This document shows, one piece after another, positions 43,396-61,421 of a stretch of DNA of 64,000 bases (position 1 is its first letter; every line of letters starts with the position of its first letter). A program made the translations under genes and the position numbers. This DNA is from Megachile rotundata (lineage: Eukaryota; Arthropoda; Insecta; Hymenoptera; Megachilidae), in the NCBI RefSeq assembly GCF_050947335.1, contig NW_027473314.1, forward strand, positions 3,844,001-3,908,000, read 5' to 3'. Below the pieces are notes generated by a model. It was not told where the DNA came from and ran no database searches. It worked only from the letters and a program-made list of their open reading frames with translations.

Positions 43396-46300
43396 ATGCA
43401 ATCACGATCATACAATCACAATCATACATCACAATCATACAATCGCAATATTACAATCGCAATCATACAATCGCAATGTCACAATCACTATCATACAATC
43501 ACAATCATACAATCACTATCGTACAATCACAATCATACAAACGCAATCATACAATCAAATTCATATAATCACAATTATACAATCACAATCATACAATCAG
43601 AAGCATACAATCACAATCATACAATCACAATAATACAATCACGATCATAAAATCAGAATTATACAATCACGATCATACAATCACGATCATACAATCACGA
43701 TCATACAATCACGATCATACAATCACGATCATACAATCACGATCATACAATCTCAATCATACAATCACAATCATACAATCACAATCATACAATCACAATC
43801 ATATAATCACAATCATACAATCACAATCATACAATCACCATCATACAATCACAATCATACAATCACCATCATACAATCACAATCATACAATTACCATCGT
43901 ATAATCACAATCATACAATCATAATCATATAATCACTCTCATACAATCACAATCATACAATTAAAATCATACAATCACAATCATACAATGACAATCATAC
44001 AATCACAATCATGCAATTACAATCATACAATCACAATCATACAATCACAATCATGCAATCACAATCATACAATCAAAATCATACAATCACAATCACACAG
44101 TCGCAATCATACAATCACAATCATACAATCACAATCATACAATTAAAATCATACAATCACAATCATACAATCACAATCATACAATCACAATCATACAATC
44201 ACAATCATATAATCACAATCATACAATCACAATCATACAATCACCATCATACAATCACAATCATACAATCACCATCATACAATCACAATCATACAATCAT
44301 AATCATATAATCACACTCATTAAATTGCAATCATACAATCGCAATCATACAAACACAATCATAAAATCGCAATCATACAATCGCAATGTCACAATCACAA
44401 TCATACAATCACAATCATACAAACGCAATCATACAATCACAATCATATAATCACAATTATACAATCACAATCATACAATCACAAGCATACAATCACAATC
44501 ATACAATCACAATCATGCAATCACAATCATACAATCAAAATCATACAATCACAATCACACAGTCGCAATCATACAATCACAATCATACAATCACAATCAT
44601 ACAATTAAAATCATACCATCACAATCATACAATCACGATCATACAATCACGATCATACAATCACGATAATACAATCACGATCACACAATCACAATCATAC
44701 AATCACAATCATACAATCACAATCATACAATCACAATCATATAATCACATTCATACAATCACAATCATACAATCACCATCATACAATCACAATCATACAA
44801 TCACCATCATACAATCACAATCATACAATCATAATCATATAATCACACTCATTAAATTGCAATCATACAATCGCAATCATACAAACACAATCATAAAATC
44901 GCAATCATACAAACGCAATGTCACAATCACAATCATACAATCACAATCATACAAACGCAATCATACAATCACAATCATATAATCACAATTATACAATCAC
45001 AATCATACAATCACAAGCATACAATCACAATCATACAATCACAATCATGCAATCACAATCATACAATCAAAATCATACAATCACAATCACACAGTCGCAA
45101 TCATACAATCACAATCATACAATCACAATCATACAATTAAAATCATACAATCACAATCATACAATCACGATCATACAATCACGATCATACAATCACGATC
45201 ATACAATCACGATCATACAATCACGATCATACAATCACGATCATACAATCACCATCATACAATCACAATCATACAAATAACATCATACAAATAAAATCAT
45301 ACAACCACAATCATACAATCACAATCATACAATCACAATCATACAATCACAATCATACAATCACAATCATACAATCACAATCATACAATCACAATCATAC
45401 AATAAAAGTCATACAATAAAAGTCATACAATCACATTCATACAATGACAATCATACAATCACGATCATACAATCACAATCATACAAACACAATCATACAA
45501 TCAAAATCATACAATCACAATCACACAGTCGCAATCATACAACCACAATCATACAATCACAATCATACAATCACAATCATGCAATCACAATCATACAATC
45601 GCAATCATACAATCACAATCATGCAATCACAATCATACAATCAAAATCATACAATCACAATCACACAGTCGCAATCATACAATCACAATCATACAATCAC
45701 AATCATACAATTAAAATCATACCATCACAGTCATAAAATCACAATCATACAATCACAATCATACAATCACAATCATACAAATAACATCATACAAATAAAA
45801 TCATACAACCACAATCATACAATCACAATCATACAATCACAGTCATACAATCACAGTCATACAATCACAATCATGCAATCACAATCATACAATCAAAATC
45901 ATACAATCACAATCACACAGTCGCAATCATACAATCACAATCATACAATCACAATCATATAATCACACTCATTAAATTGCAATCATACAATCGCAATCAT
46001 ACAAACACAATCATAAAATCGCAATCATACAATCGCAATGTCACAATCACAATCATACAATCACAATCATACCAACGCAATCACACAATCACAATCATAT
46101 AATCACAATTATACAATCACAATCATACAATCACAAGCATACAATCACAATCATACAATCACAATCATGCAATCACAATCATACAATCAAAATCATACAA
46201 TCACAATCACACAGTCGCAATCATACAATCACAATCATACAATCACAATCATACAATTAAAATCATACAATCACAATCATACAATCACGATCATACAATC

Positions 46301-49300
46301 ACGATCATACAATCACGATCATACAATCACGATCATACAATCACGATCATACAATCACGATCATACAATCACCATCATACAATCACAATCATACAAGTAA
46401 CATCATACAAATAAAATCATACAACCACAATCATACAATCACAATCATACAATCACGATCATACAATCACGATAATACAATCACGATCATACAATCACGA
46501 TCATACAATCACCATCATACAATCACAATCATACAATCACAATCATACAATAAAAGTCATACAATAAAAGTCATACAATCACATTCATACAATGACAATC
46601 ATACAATCACAATCATACAAACACAATCATACAATCACAGTCATGCAATCACAATCATACAATCGCAATCATACAATCGCAATATCACAATCACTATCAT
46701 ACAATTACAATCATACAATCACAGTCACAAAATCACAATCATACAATCACAATCATACAATCACAATCATACAATCACAATCATACAATCACAGTCATAC
46801 AATCACAAGCATACAATCGCAATCATACAATCGCAATGTCACAATCACTATCGTACAATCACAATCATACAATCACAATCATACAATCACAATCATACAA
46901 TCACAATCATACAATCACAATCATACAATCACGACCATACAATCACGATCATACAATCACAATCATGCAATCGCAATATTACAATCGCAATCATACAATC
47001 ACAATCATACAATTAAAATCATACAATCACAATCATACAATGACAATCATACAATCACAATCATACAATCATAATCAAACAATCACAATCATACAATCAC
47101 AATCATACAATCACAATCATATAATCACAGTCATACAATCGCAATATTACAATCGCAATCATACAATCACAATCATCCAATTAAAATCATACAATCACAA
47201 TCATACAATGACCATCATACAATCACAATCATACAATCACAATCATACAATCACAATCATACAATCACAATCATACAATCACAATCATACAAACGCAATC
47301 ATACAATCACAATCATATAATCACAATTATACAATCACAATCATACAATCACAAGCATACAATCACAATCATACAATCACAATCATGCAATCACAATCAT
47401 ACAATCAAAATCATACAATCACAATCACACAGTCGCAATCATACAATCACAATCATACAATCACAATCATACAATTAAAATCATACAATCACAATCATAC
47501 AATCAGGATCATACAATCACGATCATACAATCACGATCATACAATCACGATCATACAATCACGATCATGCAATCACGATCATACAATCACAATCATACAT
47601 CACAATCATACAATCGCAATATTACAATCGCAATCATACAATCGCAATGTCACAATCACTATCATACAATCACAATCATACAATCACTATCGTACAATCA
47701 CAATCATACAAACGCAATCATACAATGACAATCATATAATCACAATTATACAATCACAATCATACAATCACAATCATACAATCACAGTCATACAATCAAA
47801 ATCATACAATCGCAATGATACAATCACAATAATACAATCACAATCATAAAATCACAATCATACAATCACGATCATACAATCACGAACATACAATCACGTT
47901 CATACAATCACGATCATACAATCACGATCATACAATCACGATCATACAATCACGATCATACAATCACGATCATACAATCACGATCATACAATCACGATCA
48001 TACAATCACGATCATACAATCACGATCATACAATCACGATCATGCAATCACGATCATACAATCACAATCATACAATCACAATCATACAATCACAATCATA
48101 CAAATAACATCATACAAATAAAATCATACAACCACAATCATACAATCACAATCATACAATCACAGTCGTACAATCACAGTCATACAATCACAATCATGCA
48201 ATCACAATCATACAATCAAAATTATACAATCACAATCACACAGTCGCAATCATACAATCACAATCATACAATCACAATCATACAATCACAATCATACAAT
48301 TAAAATCACACAATCACAATCATACAATCACAATCATACAATCACAATCAAATAATCACATTCATACAATCACAATCATACAATCACCATCATACAATCA
48401 CAATCATACAATCACCATCATACAATCACAATCATACAATCATAATCATATAATCACACTCATTAAATTGCAATCATACAATCGCAATCATACAAACACA
48501 ATCATAAAATCGCAATCATACAATCGCAATGTCACAATCACAATCATACAATCACAATCATACAAACGCAATCATACAATCACAATCATATAATCACAAT
48601 TATACAATCACAATCATACAATCACAAGCATACAATCACAATCATACAATCACAATCATGCAATCACAATCATACAATCAAAATCATACAATCACAATCA
48701 CACAGTCGCAATCATACAATCACAATCATACAATCACAATCATACAATTAAAATCATACAATCACAATCATACAATCACGATCATACAATCACGATCATA
48801 CAATCACGATCATACAATCACGATCATACAATCACGATCATACAATCACGATCATACAATCACCATCATACAATCACAATCATACAAATAACATCATACA
48901 AATAAAATCATACAACCACAATCATACAATCACAATCATACAATCACAATCATACAATCACAATAATACAATCACAATCATACAATCACAATCATACAAT
49001 CACAATCATACAATCACAATCATACAATCACAATCATACAATCACAATCATACAATAAAAGTCATACAATAAAAGTCATACAATCACATTCATACAATGA
49101 CAATCATACAATCACGATCATACAATCACGATCATACAATCACGATCATACAATCACGATCATGCAATCACGATCATACAATCACAATCATACATCACAA
49201 TCATACAATCGCAATATTACAATCGCAATCATACAATCGCAATGTCACAATCACTATCATACAATCACAATCATACAATCACTATCGTACAATCACAATC

Positions 49301-50600
49301 ATACAAACGCAATCATACAATCACAATCATATAATCACAATTATACAATCACAATCATACAATCACAAGCATACAATCACAATCATACAATCACAATCAT
49401 ACAATCACAATCATACAATCTCAATCATGCTATCACAATCATACAATCAAAATCATACAATCACAATCATACAATCACAATCATACAATCACAATCATAC
49501 AATCACAATCATACAATCACAATCATACAATCACAATCATGCAATCACAATCATACAATAAAAGTCATACAATCACAATCATACAATGACAATCATACAA
49601 TCACAATCATACAATCACAATCATACAAACACAATCATACAATCACAGTCATGCAATCACAATCATACAATCGCAATCATACAATCGCAATATCACAATT
49701 ACTATCATACAATCACAATCATACAATCACAATCATACAATCACAGTCATACAATCAAAATCATACAATCGCAATGATACAATCACAATAATACAATCAC
49801 AATCATAAAATCACAATCATACAATCACGATCATACAATCACGAACATACAATCACGTTCATACAATCACGATCATACAATCACGATCATACAATCACGA
49901 TAATACAATCACGATCATACAATCACGATCATACAATCGCGATCATACAATCACGATCATACAATCACGATCATACAATCACGATCATACAATCACGATC
50001 ATGCAATCACGATCATACAATCACAATCATACAATCACAATCATACAATCACAATCATACAAATAACATCATACAAATAAATTCATACAACCACAATCAT
50101 ACAATCACAATCATACAATCACAGTCGTACAATCACAGTCATACAATCACAATCATGCAATCACAATCATACAATCAAAATTATACAATCACAATCACAC
50201 AGTCGCAATCATACAATCACAATCATACAATCACAATCATACAATCACAATCATACAATTAAAATCACACAATCACAATCATACAATCACAATCATACAA
50301 TCACAATCATACAATCACAATCATATAATCACATTCATACAATCACAATCATACAATCACCATCATACAATCACAATCATACAATCACCATCATACAATC
50401 ACAATCATACAATCATAATCATATAATCACACTCATTAAATTGCAATCATACAATCGCAATCATACAAACACAATCATAAAATCGCAATCATACAAACGC
50501 AATGTCACAATCACAATCATACAATCACAATCATACAAACGCAATCATACAATCACAATCATATAATCACAATTATACAATCACAATCATACAATCACAA
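43396..50600 (+). repeat. mosaic region with 532-, 1,120- and 1,959-bp shifts
   Basis: Core blocks at 44386, 44918 and 46038 are 532 bp (38 units) and 1,120 bp (80 units) apart. A later pair shows a 1,959-bp shift: ACAAATAACATCAT at 48100 and 50059, the private ACAATCACGTTCAT units near 47890 and 49850, and ACAATCACAGTCGT near 48160 and 50120. The 13-bp units at 43426, 47597 and 49192 lie within it. No single repeat period covers the region, so it looks like a zone where the 5-kb and the 2.4-kb families were joined by recombination. Confidence 0.75.
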
Positions 50601-51248
50601 TCATACAATCACAATCGTACAATCACAATCGTACAATAAAAGTCATACAATAAAAGTCATACAATCACATTCATACAATGACAATCATACAATCACGATC
50701 ATACAATCACAATCATACAAACACAATCATACAATCACAGTCATGCAATCACAATCATACAATCGCAATCATACAATCGCAATATCACAATCACTATCAT
50801 ACAATTACAATCATACAATCACAGTCATAAAATCACAATCATACAATCACAATCATACAATCACAATCATACAATCACAGTCATAAAATCACAATCATAC
50901 AATCGCAATCATACAATCGCAATGTCACAATCACTATCGTACAATCACAATCATACAATCACAATCATACAATCACAATCATACAATCACGACCATACAA
51001 TCACGATCATACAATCACAATCATACAATCGCAATATTACAATCGCAATCATACAATCACAATCATCCAATTAAAATCATACAATCACAATCATACAATG
51101 ACAATCATACAATCACAATCATACAATCACAATCATACAATCACAATCATACAATCACAATCATACAATCACAATCATACAAACGCAATCATACAAACAC
51201 AATCATATAATCACAATTATACAATCACAATCATACAATCACAATCAT

Positions 51249-53767
51249 ACATGACAGTCATACAATCGCAATATTACAATCGCAATCATACAATCGCAAT
51301 GTCACAATCACTATCATACAATCACAATCATACAATCACTATCGTACAATCACAATCATACAAACGCAATCATACAATCACAATCACATAATCACAATTA
51401 TACAATCACAATCATACAATCACAAGCATACAATCACAATCATACAATCACAATCATACAATCACAATCATACAATCTCAATCATGCAATCACAATCATA
51501 CAATCAAAATCATACAATCACAATCATACAATCACAATCATACAATCACAATCATACAATCACAATCATACAATCACAATCATACAATCACAATCATACA
51601 ATCACAATCATACAATCACAATCATACAATCACAATCATACAATAAAAGTCATACAATCACAATCATACAATGACAATCATACAATCACAATCATACAAT
51701 CACAATCACACAAACACAATCATACAATCACAGTCATGCAATCACAATCATACAATCGCAATCATACAATCGCAATATCACAATCACTATCATACAATCA
51801 CAATCATACAATCACAATCATACAATCACAGTCATACAATCAAAATCATACAATCGCAATGATACAATCACAATAATACAATCACAATCATAAAATCACC
51901 ATCATACAATCACGATCATACAATCACGAACATACAATCACGGTCATACAATCACGATCATACAATCACGATCATACAATCACGATCATACAATCACGAT
52001 CATACAATCACGATCGTACAATCACGATCATACAATCACGATCATACAATCACGATCATGCAATCACGATCATACAATCACAATCATACAATCACAATCA
52101 TACAATCACAATCATACAAATAACATCATACAAATAAAATCATACAACCACAATCATGCAATCACAATCATACAATCACAGTCATACAATCACAGTCATA
52201 CAATCACAATCATGCAATCACAATCATACAATCAAAATCATACAATCACAATCACACAGTCGCAATCATACAATCACAATCATACAATCACAATCATACA
52301 ATCACAATCATACAATTAAAATCATTCAATCACAATCATACAATCACAATCATACAATCACAATCATATAATCACAATCATACAATCACAATCATACAAT
52401 CACCATCATACAATCACAATCATACAATCACCATCATACAATCACAATCATACAATCATAATCATATAATCACACTCATTAAATTGCAATCATACAATCG
52501 CAATCATACAAACACAATCATAAAATCGCAATCATACAATCGCAATGTCACAATCACAATCATACAATCACAATCATACAAACGCAATCATACAATCACA
52601 ATCATATAATCACAATTATACAAACACAATCATACAATCACAAGCATACAATCACAATCATACAATCACAATCATGCAATCACAATCATACAATCAAAAT
52701 CATACAATCACAATCACACAGTTGCAATCATACAATCGCAATCATACAATCACAATCATACAATTAAAATCATACAATCACGATCATACAATCACGATCA
52801 TACAATCACGATCATACAATCACGATCATACAATCACGATCATACAATCACCATCATACAATCACAATCATACAAATAACATCATACAAATAAAATCATA
52901 CAACCACAATCATACAATCACAATCATACAATCACAATAATACAATCACAATCATACAATCACAATCATACAATCACAATCATACAATCACAATCATACA
53001 ATCACAATCATACAATCACAATCATACAATCACAATCATACAATCACAATCATACAATCACAATCATACAATAAAAGTCATACAATAAAAGTCATACAAT
53101 CACATTCATACAATGACAATCATACAATCACAAGCATACAATCACAATCATACAATCACAATCATACAATCACAATCATACAATCTCAATCATGCAATCA
53201 CAATCATACAATCAAAATCATACAATCACAATCATACAATCACAATCATTCAATCACAATCATACAATCACAATCATACAATCACAATCATACAATCACA
53301 ATCATACAATCACAATCATACAATAAAAGTCATACAATCACAATCATACAATGACAATCATACAATCACAATCATACAATCACAATCATACAAACACAAT
53401 CATACAATCACAGTCATGCAATCACAATCATACAATCGCAATCATACAATCGCAATATCACAATCACTATCATACAATCACAATCATACAATCACAGTCA
53501 TACAATCAAAATCATACAATCGCAATGATACAATCACAATAATACAATCACAATCATAAAATCACAATCATACAATCACGATCATACAATCACGAACATA
53601 CAATCACGGTCATACAATCACGATCATACAATCACGATCATACAATCACGATCATACAATCACGATCATACAATCACGATCATACAATCACGATCATACA
53701 ATCACGATCATACAATCACGATCATACAATCACGATCATGCAATCACGATCATACAATCACAATCAT
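51249..53767 (+). repeat. 2.5-kb HOR interval, first of the right-hand family
   Basis: Delimited by the 13-bp units at 51249 (variant form ACATGACAGTCAT) and 53768; length 2,519 bp. It contains an ACAATAAAAGTCAT segment (51640), a long CGATC run, a core block (52545) and a second ACAATAAAAGTCAT segment near 53100. Landmarks recur about 2.38 and 2.48 kb further right (52156/54534, 51671/54147). Confidence 0.82.
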
Positions 53768-56159
53768 ACATCACAATCATACAATCGCAATATTACAATC
53801 GCAATCATACAATCGCAATGTCACAATCACTATCATACAATCACAATCATACAATCACTATCGTACAATCACAATCAATAAACGCAATCATACAATCACA
53901 ATCATATAATCACAATTATACAATCACAATCATACAATCACAAGCATACAATCACAATCATACAATCACAATCATACAATCACAATCATGCAATCTCAAT
54001 CATGCAATCACAATCATACAATAAAAATCATACAATCACAATCATACAATCACAATCATACAATCACAATCATACAATCACAATCATACAATCACAATCA
54101 TACCATCACAATCATACAATAAAAGTCATACAATCACAATCATACAATGACAATCATACAATCACAATCATACAATCACAATCACACAAACACAATCATA
54201 CAATCACAGTCATGCAATCACAATCATACAATCGCAATCATACAATCGCAATATCACAATCACTATCATACAATCACAATCATACAATCACAATCATACA
54301 ATCACAGTCATACAATCAAAATCATACAATCGCAATGATACAATCACAATAATACAATCACAATCATAAAATCACAATCATACAATCACGATCATACAAT
54401 CACGAACATACAATCACGGTCATACAATCACGATCATACAATCACGATCATACAATCACGATCATACAATCACGATCATACAATCACAATCATACAAATA
54501 ACATCATACAAATAAAATCATACAACCACAATCATGCAATCACAATCATACAATCACAGTCATACAATCACAGTCATACAATCACAATCATGCAATCACA
54601 ATCATACAATCAAAATCATACAATCACAATCACACAGTCGCAATCATACAATCACAATCATACAATCACAATCATACAATCACAATCATACAATTAAAAT
54701 CATACAATCACAATCATACAATCACAATCATACAATCACAATCATATAATCACAATCATACAATCACAATCATACAATCACCATCATACAATCACAATCA
54801 TACAATCACCATCATACAATCACAATCATACAATCATAATCATATAATCACACTCATTAAATTGCAATCATACAATCGCAATCATACAAACACAATCATA
54901 AAATCGCAATCATACAATCGCAATGTCACAATCACAATCATACAATCACAATCATACAAACGCAATCATACAATCACAATCATATAATCACAATTATACA
55001 AACACAATCATACAATCACAAGCATACAATCACAATCATACAATCACAATCATGCAATCACAATCATACAATCAAAATCATACAATCACAATCACACAGT
55101 TGCAATCATACAATCGCAATCATACAATCACAATCATACAATTAAAATCATACAATCACGATCATACAATCACGATCATACAATCACGATCATACAATCA
55201 CGATCATACAATCACGATCATACAATCACCATCATACAATCACAATCATACAAATAACATCATACAAATAAAATCATACAACCACAATCATACAATCACA
55301 ATCATACAATCACAATAATACAATCACAATCATACAATCACAATCATACAATCACAATCATACAATCACAATCATACAATCACAATCATACAATCACAAT
55401 CATACAATCACAATCATACAATCACAATCATACAATCACAATCATACAATCACAATCATACAATAAAAGTCATACAATAAAAGTCATACAATCACATTCA
55501 TACAATGACAATCATACAATCACAAGCATACAATCACAATCATACAATCACAATCATACAATCACAATCATACAATCTCAATCATGCAATCACAATCATA
55601 CAATCAAAATCATACAATCACAATCATACAATCACAATCATTCAATCACAATCATACAATCACAATCATACAATCACAATCATACAATCACAATCATACA
55701 ATCACAATCATACAATAAAAGTCATACAATCACAATCATACAATGACAATCATACAATCACAATCATACAATCACAATCATACAAACACAATCATACAAT
55801 CACAGTCATGCAATCACAATCATACAATCGCAATCATACAATCGCAATATCACAATCACTATCATACAATCACAATCATACAATCACAGTCATACAATCA
55901 AAATCATACAATCGCAATGATACAATCACAATAATACAATCACAATCATAAAATCACAATCATACAATCACGATCATACAATCACGAACATACAATCACG
56001 GTCATACAATCACGATCATACAATCACGATCATACAATCACGATCATACAATCACGATCATACAATCACGATCATACAATCACGATCATACAATCACGAT
56101 CATACAATCACGATCATACAATCACGATCATGCAATCACGATCATACAATCACAATCAT
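53768..56159 (+). repeat. 2,392-bp HOR interval
   Basis: Lies between consecutive 13-bp units. Its length is 171 units minus two bases. The second missing base lies in 53865-53891, where ACAATCAATAAACGC replaces the usual ACAATCATACAAACGC. Landmarks 53113/55505, 54147/56540 and 54923/57400 pair with the neighbouring copies. Confidence 0.87.
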
Positions 56160-58608
56160 ACATCACAATCATACAATCGCAATATTACAATCGCAATCAT
56201 ACAATCGCAATGTCACAATCACTATCATACAATCACAATCATACAATCACTATCGTACAATCACAATCATACAAACGCAATCATACAATCACAATCATAT
56301 AATCACAATTATACAATCACAATCATACAATCACAAGCATACAATCACAATCATACAATCACAATCATACAATCACAATCATGCAATCTCAATCATGCAA
56401 TCACAATCATACAATAAAAATCATACAATCACAATCATACAATCACAATCATACAATCACAATCATACAATCACAATCATACAATCACAATCATACCATC
56501 ACAATCATACAATAAAAGTCATACAATCACAATCATACAATGACAATCATACAATCACAATCATACAATCACAATCACACAAACACAATCATACAATCAC
56601 AGTCATGCAATCACAATCATACAATCGCAATCATACAATCGCAATATCACAATCACTATCATACAATCACAATCATACAATCACAATCATACAATCACAG
56701 TCATACAATCAAAATCATACAATCGCAATGATACAATCACAATAATACAATCACAATCATAAAATCACAATCATACAATCACGATCATACAATCACGAAC
56801 ATACAATCACGGTCATACAATCACGATCATACAATCACGATCATACAATCACGATCATACAATCACGATCATACAATCACGATCATACAATCACGATCAT
56901 ACAATCACGATCATGCAATCACGATCATACAATCACAATCATACAATCACAATCATACAATCACAATCATACAAATAACATCATACAAATAAAATCATAC
57001 AACCACAATCATGCAATCACAATCATACAATCACAGTCATACAATCACAGTCATACAATCACAATCATGCAATCACAATCATACAATCAAAATCATACAA
57101 TCACAATCACACAGTCGCAATCATACAATCACAATCATACAATCACAATCATACAATCACAATCATACAATTAAAATCATACAATCACAATCATACAATC
57201 ACAATCATACAATCACAATCATATAATCACAATCATACAATCACAATCATACAATCACCATCATACAATCACAATCATACAATCACCATCATACAATCAC
57301 AATCATACAATCATAATCATATAATCACACTCATTAAATTGCAATCATACAATCGCAATCATACAAACACAATCATAAAATCGCAATCATACAATCGCAA
57401 TGTCACAATCACAATCATACAATCACAATCATACAAACGCAATCATACAATCACAATCATATAATCACAATTATACAATCACAATCATACAATCACAAGC
57501 ATACAATCACAATCATACAATCACAATCATGCAATCACAATCATACAATCAAAATCATACAATCACAATCACACAGTTGCAATCATACAATCGCAATCAT
57601 ACAATCACAATCATACAATTAAAATCATACAATCACGATCATACAATCACGATCATACAATCACGATCATACAATCACGATCATACAATCACGATCATAC
57701 AATCACCATCATACAATCACAATCATACAAATAACATCATACAAATAAAATCATACAACCACAATCATACAATCACAATCATACAATCACAATCATACAA
57801 TCACAATAATACAATCACAATCATACAATCACAATCATACAATCACAATCATACAATCACAATCATACAATCACAATCATACAATCACAATCATACAATC
57901 ACAATCATACAATAAAAGTCATACAATCACATTCATACAATGACAATCATACAATCACAAGCATACAATCACAATCATACAATCACAATCATACAATCAC
58001 AATCATACAATCTCAATCATGCAATCACAATCATACAATCAAAATCATACAATCACAATCATACAATCACAATCATTCAATCACTATCATACAATCACAA
58101 TCATACAATCACAATCATACAATCACAATCATACAATCACAATCATACAATCACAATCATACAATAAAAGTCATACAATCACAATCATACAATGACAATC
58201 ATACAATCACAATCATACAATCACAATCATACAAACACAATCATACAATCACAGTCATGCAATCACAATCATACAATCGCAATCATACAATCGCAATATC
58301 ACAATCACTATCATACAATCACAATCATACAATCACAGTCATACAATCAAAATCATACAATCGCAATGATACAATCACAATAATACAATCACAATCATAA
58401 AATCACAATCATACAATCACGATCATACAATCACGAACATACAATCACGGTCATACAATCACGATCATACAATCACGATCATACAATCACGATCATACAA
58501 TCACGATCATACAATCACGATCATACAATCACGATCATACAATCACGATCATACAATCACGATCATACAATCACGATCATGCAATCACGATCATACAATC
58601 ACAATCAT
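56160..58608 (+). repeat. 2,449-bp HOR interval
   Basis: Lies between the 13-bp units at 56160 and 58609; 175 units minus one base. It has the same order of parts as the previous interval: GCAATATT segment, ACAATAAAAGTCAT segment, CGATC run, core block at 57400, second ACAATAAAAGTCAT segment, CGATC run. The unit count of the CGATC runs changes. Confidence 0.87.
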
Positions 58609-61421
58609 ACATCACAATCATACAATCGCAATATTACAATCGCAATCATACAATCGCATTGTCACAATCACTATCATACAATCACAATCATACAATCACT
58701 ATCGTACAATCACAATCATACAAACGCAATCATACAATCACAATCATATAATTACAATTATACAATTACAATCATACAATCACAAGCATACAATCACAAT
58801 CATACAATCACAATCATACAATCACAATCATGCAATCTCAATCATGCAATCACATACATACAATAAAAATCATACAATCACAATCATACAATCACAATCA
58901 TACAATCACAATCATACAATCACAATCATACAATCATAATCATACCATCACAATCATACAATAAAAGTCATACAATCACAATCATACAATGACAATCATA
59001 CAATCACAATCATACAATCACAATCATACAAACACAATCATACAATCACAGTCATGCAATCACAATCATACAATCGCAATCATACAATCGCAATATCACA
59101 ATCACTATCATACAATCACAATCATACAATCACAATCATACAATCACAGTCATACAATCAAAATCATACAATCGCAATGATACAATCACAATAATACAAT
59201 CACAATCATAAAATCACAATCATACAATCACGATCATACAATCACGAACATACAATCACGATCATACAATCACAATCATACAATCGCAATATTACAATCG
59301 CAATCATACAATCACAATCATACAATTAAAATCATACAATCACAATCATACAATGACAATCATACAATCACGATCATACAATCATAATCATACAATCACA
59401 ATCATACCATCAAAATCATACAATCACAATCACACAGTCGCAATCATACAATCACAATCATACAATCACAATCATACAATTAAAATCATACCATCACAAT
59501 CATACAATCACGATCATACAATCACGATCATACAATCACGATAATACAATCACGGTCATACAATCACGATCATACAATCACCATCATACAATCACAATCA
59601 TACAAATAACATCATACAAATAAAATCATACAACCACAATCATACAATCACAATCATACAATCACAATCATACAATCACAATCATACAATCACAATCATA
59701 CAATCACAATCATACAATCACAATCATACAATCACAATCATGCAATCACAATCATACAATAAAAGTCATACAATAAAAGTCATACAATCACATTCATACA
59801 ATGACAATCATACAATCACAATCATACAATAAAAGTCATACAATAAAAGTCATACTATCACATTCATACAATGACAATCATACAATCACAATCATACAAA
59901 CACAATCATACAATCACAGTCATGCAATCACAATCATACAATCGCAATCATACAATCGCAATATCACAATCACTATCATACAATTACAATCATACAATCA
60001 CAGTCACAAAATCACAATCATACAATCACAATCATACAATCACAATCATACAATCACAGTCATACAATCACAAGCATACAATCGCAATCATACAATCGCA
60101 ATGTCACAATCACTATCGTACAATCACAATCATACAATCACAATCATACAATCACAATCATACAATCACAATCATACAATCACAATCATAGAATCACGAC
60201 CATACAATCACGATCATACAATCACAATCATACAATCGCAATATTACAATCGCAATCATACAATCACAATCATACAATTAAAATCATACAATCACAATCA
60301 TACAATGACAATCATACAATCACAATCATACAATCATAATCATACAATCACAATCATACAATCACAATCATACAATCACGACCATACAATCACGATCATA
60401 CAATCACAATCATGCAATCGCAATATTACAATCGCAATCATACAATCACAATCATACAATTAAAATCATACAATCACAATCATACAATCACGATCATACA
60501 ATCACCATCATACAATCACAATCATACAAATAACATCATACAAATAAAATCATACAACCACAATCATACAATCACAATCATACAATCACAATCATACAAT
60601 CACAATAATACAATCACAATCATACAATCACAATCATACAATCACAATCATACAATCACAATCATACAATCACAATCATACAATCACAATCATACAATCA
60701 CAATCATACAATCACAATCATACAATAAAAGTCATACAATCACATTCATACAATGACAATCATACAATCACAAGCATACAATCACAATCATACAATCACA
60801 ATCATACAATCACAATCATACAATCTCAATCATGCAATCACAATCATACAATCAAAATCATACAATCACAATCATACAATCACAATCATTCAATCACTAT
60901 CATACAATCACAATCATACAATCACAATCATACAATCACAATCATACAATCACAATCATACAATCACAATCATACAATAAAAGTCATACAATCACAATCA
61001 TACAATGACAATCATACAATCACAATCATACAATCACAATCATACAAACACAATCATACAATCACAGTCATGCAATCACAATCATACAATCGCAATCATA
61101 CAATCGCAATATCACAATCACTATCATACAATCACAATCATACAATCACAGTCATACAATCAAAATCATACAATCGCAATGATACAATCACAATAATACA
61201 ATCACAATCATAAAATCACAATCATACAATCACGATCATACAATCACGAACATACATTCACGGTCATACAATCACGATCATACAATCACGATCATACAAT
61301 CACGATCATACAATCACGATCATACAATCACGATCATACAATCACGATCATACAATCACGATCATACAATCACGATCATACAATCACGATCATGCAATCA
61401 CGATCATACAATCACAATCAT
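58609..61421 (+). repeat. 2,813-bp HOR interval
   Basis: Lies between the 13-bp units at 58609 and 61422; 201 units minus one base. Landmarks 57940/60753, 58192/61005, 58989/61802, 59353/62166 and 59801/62614 all shift by exactly 2,813 bp, so this longer version has itself been duplicated. In place of the core block it holds a 59.2-60.5-kb segment with several GCAATATT units. Confidence 0.9.
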
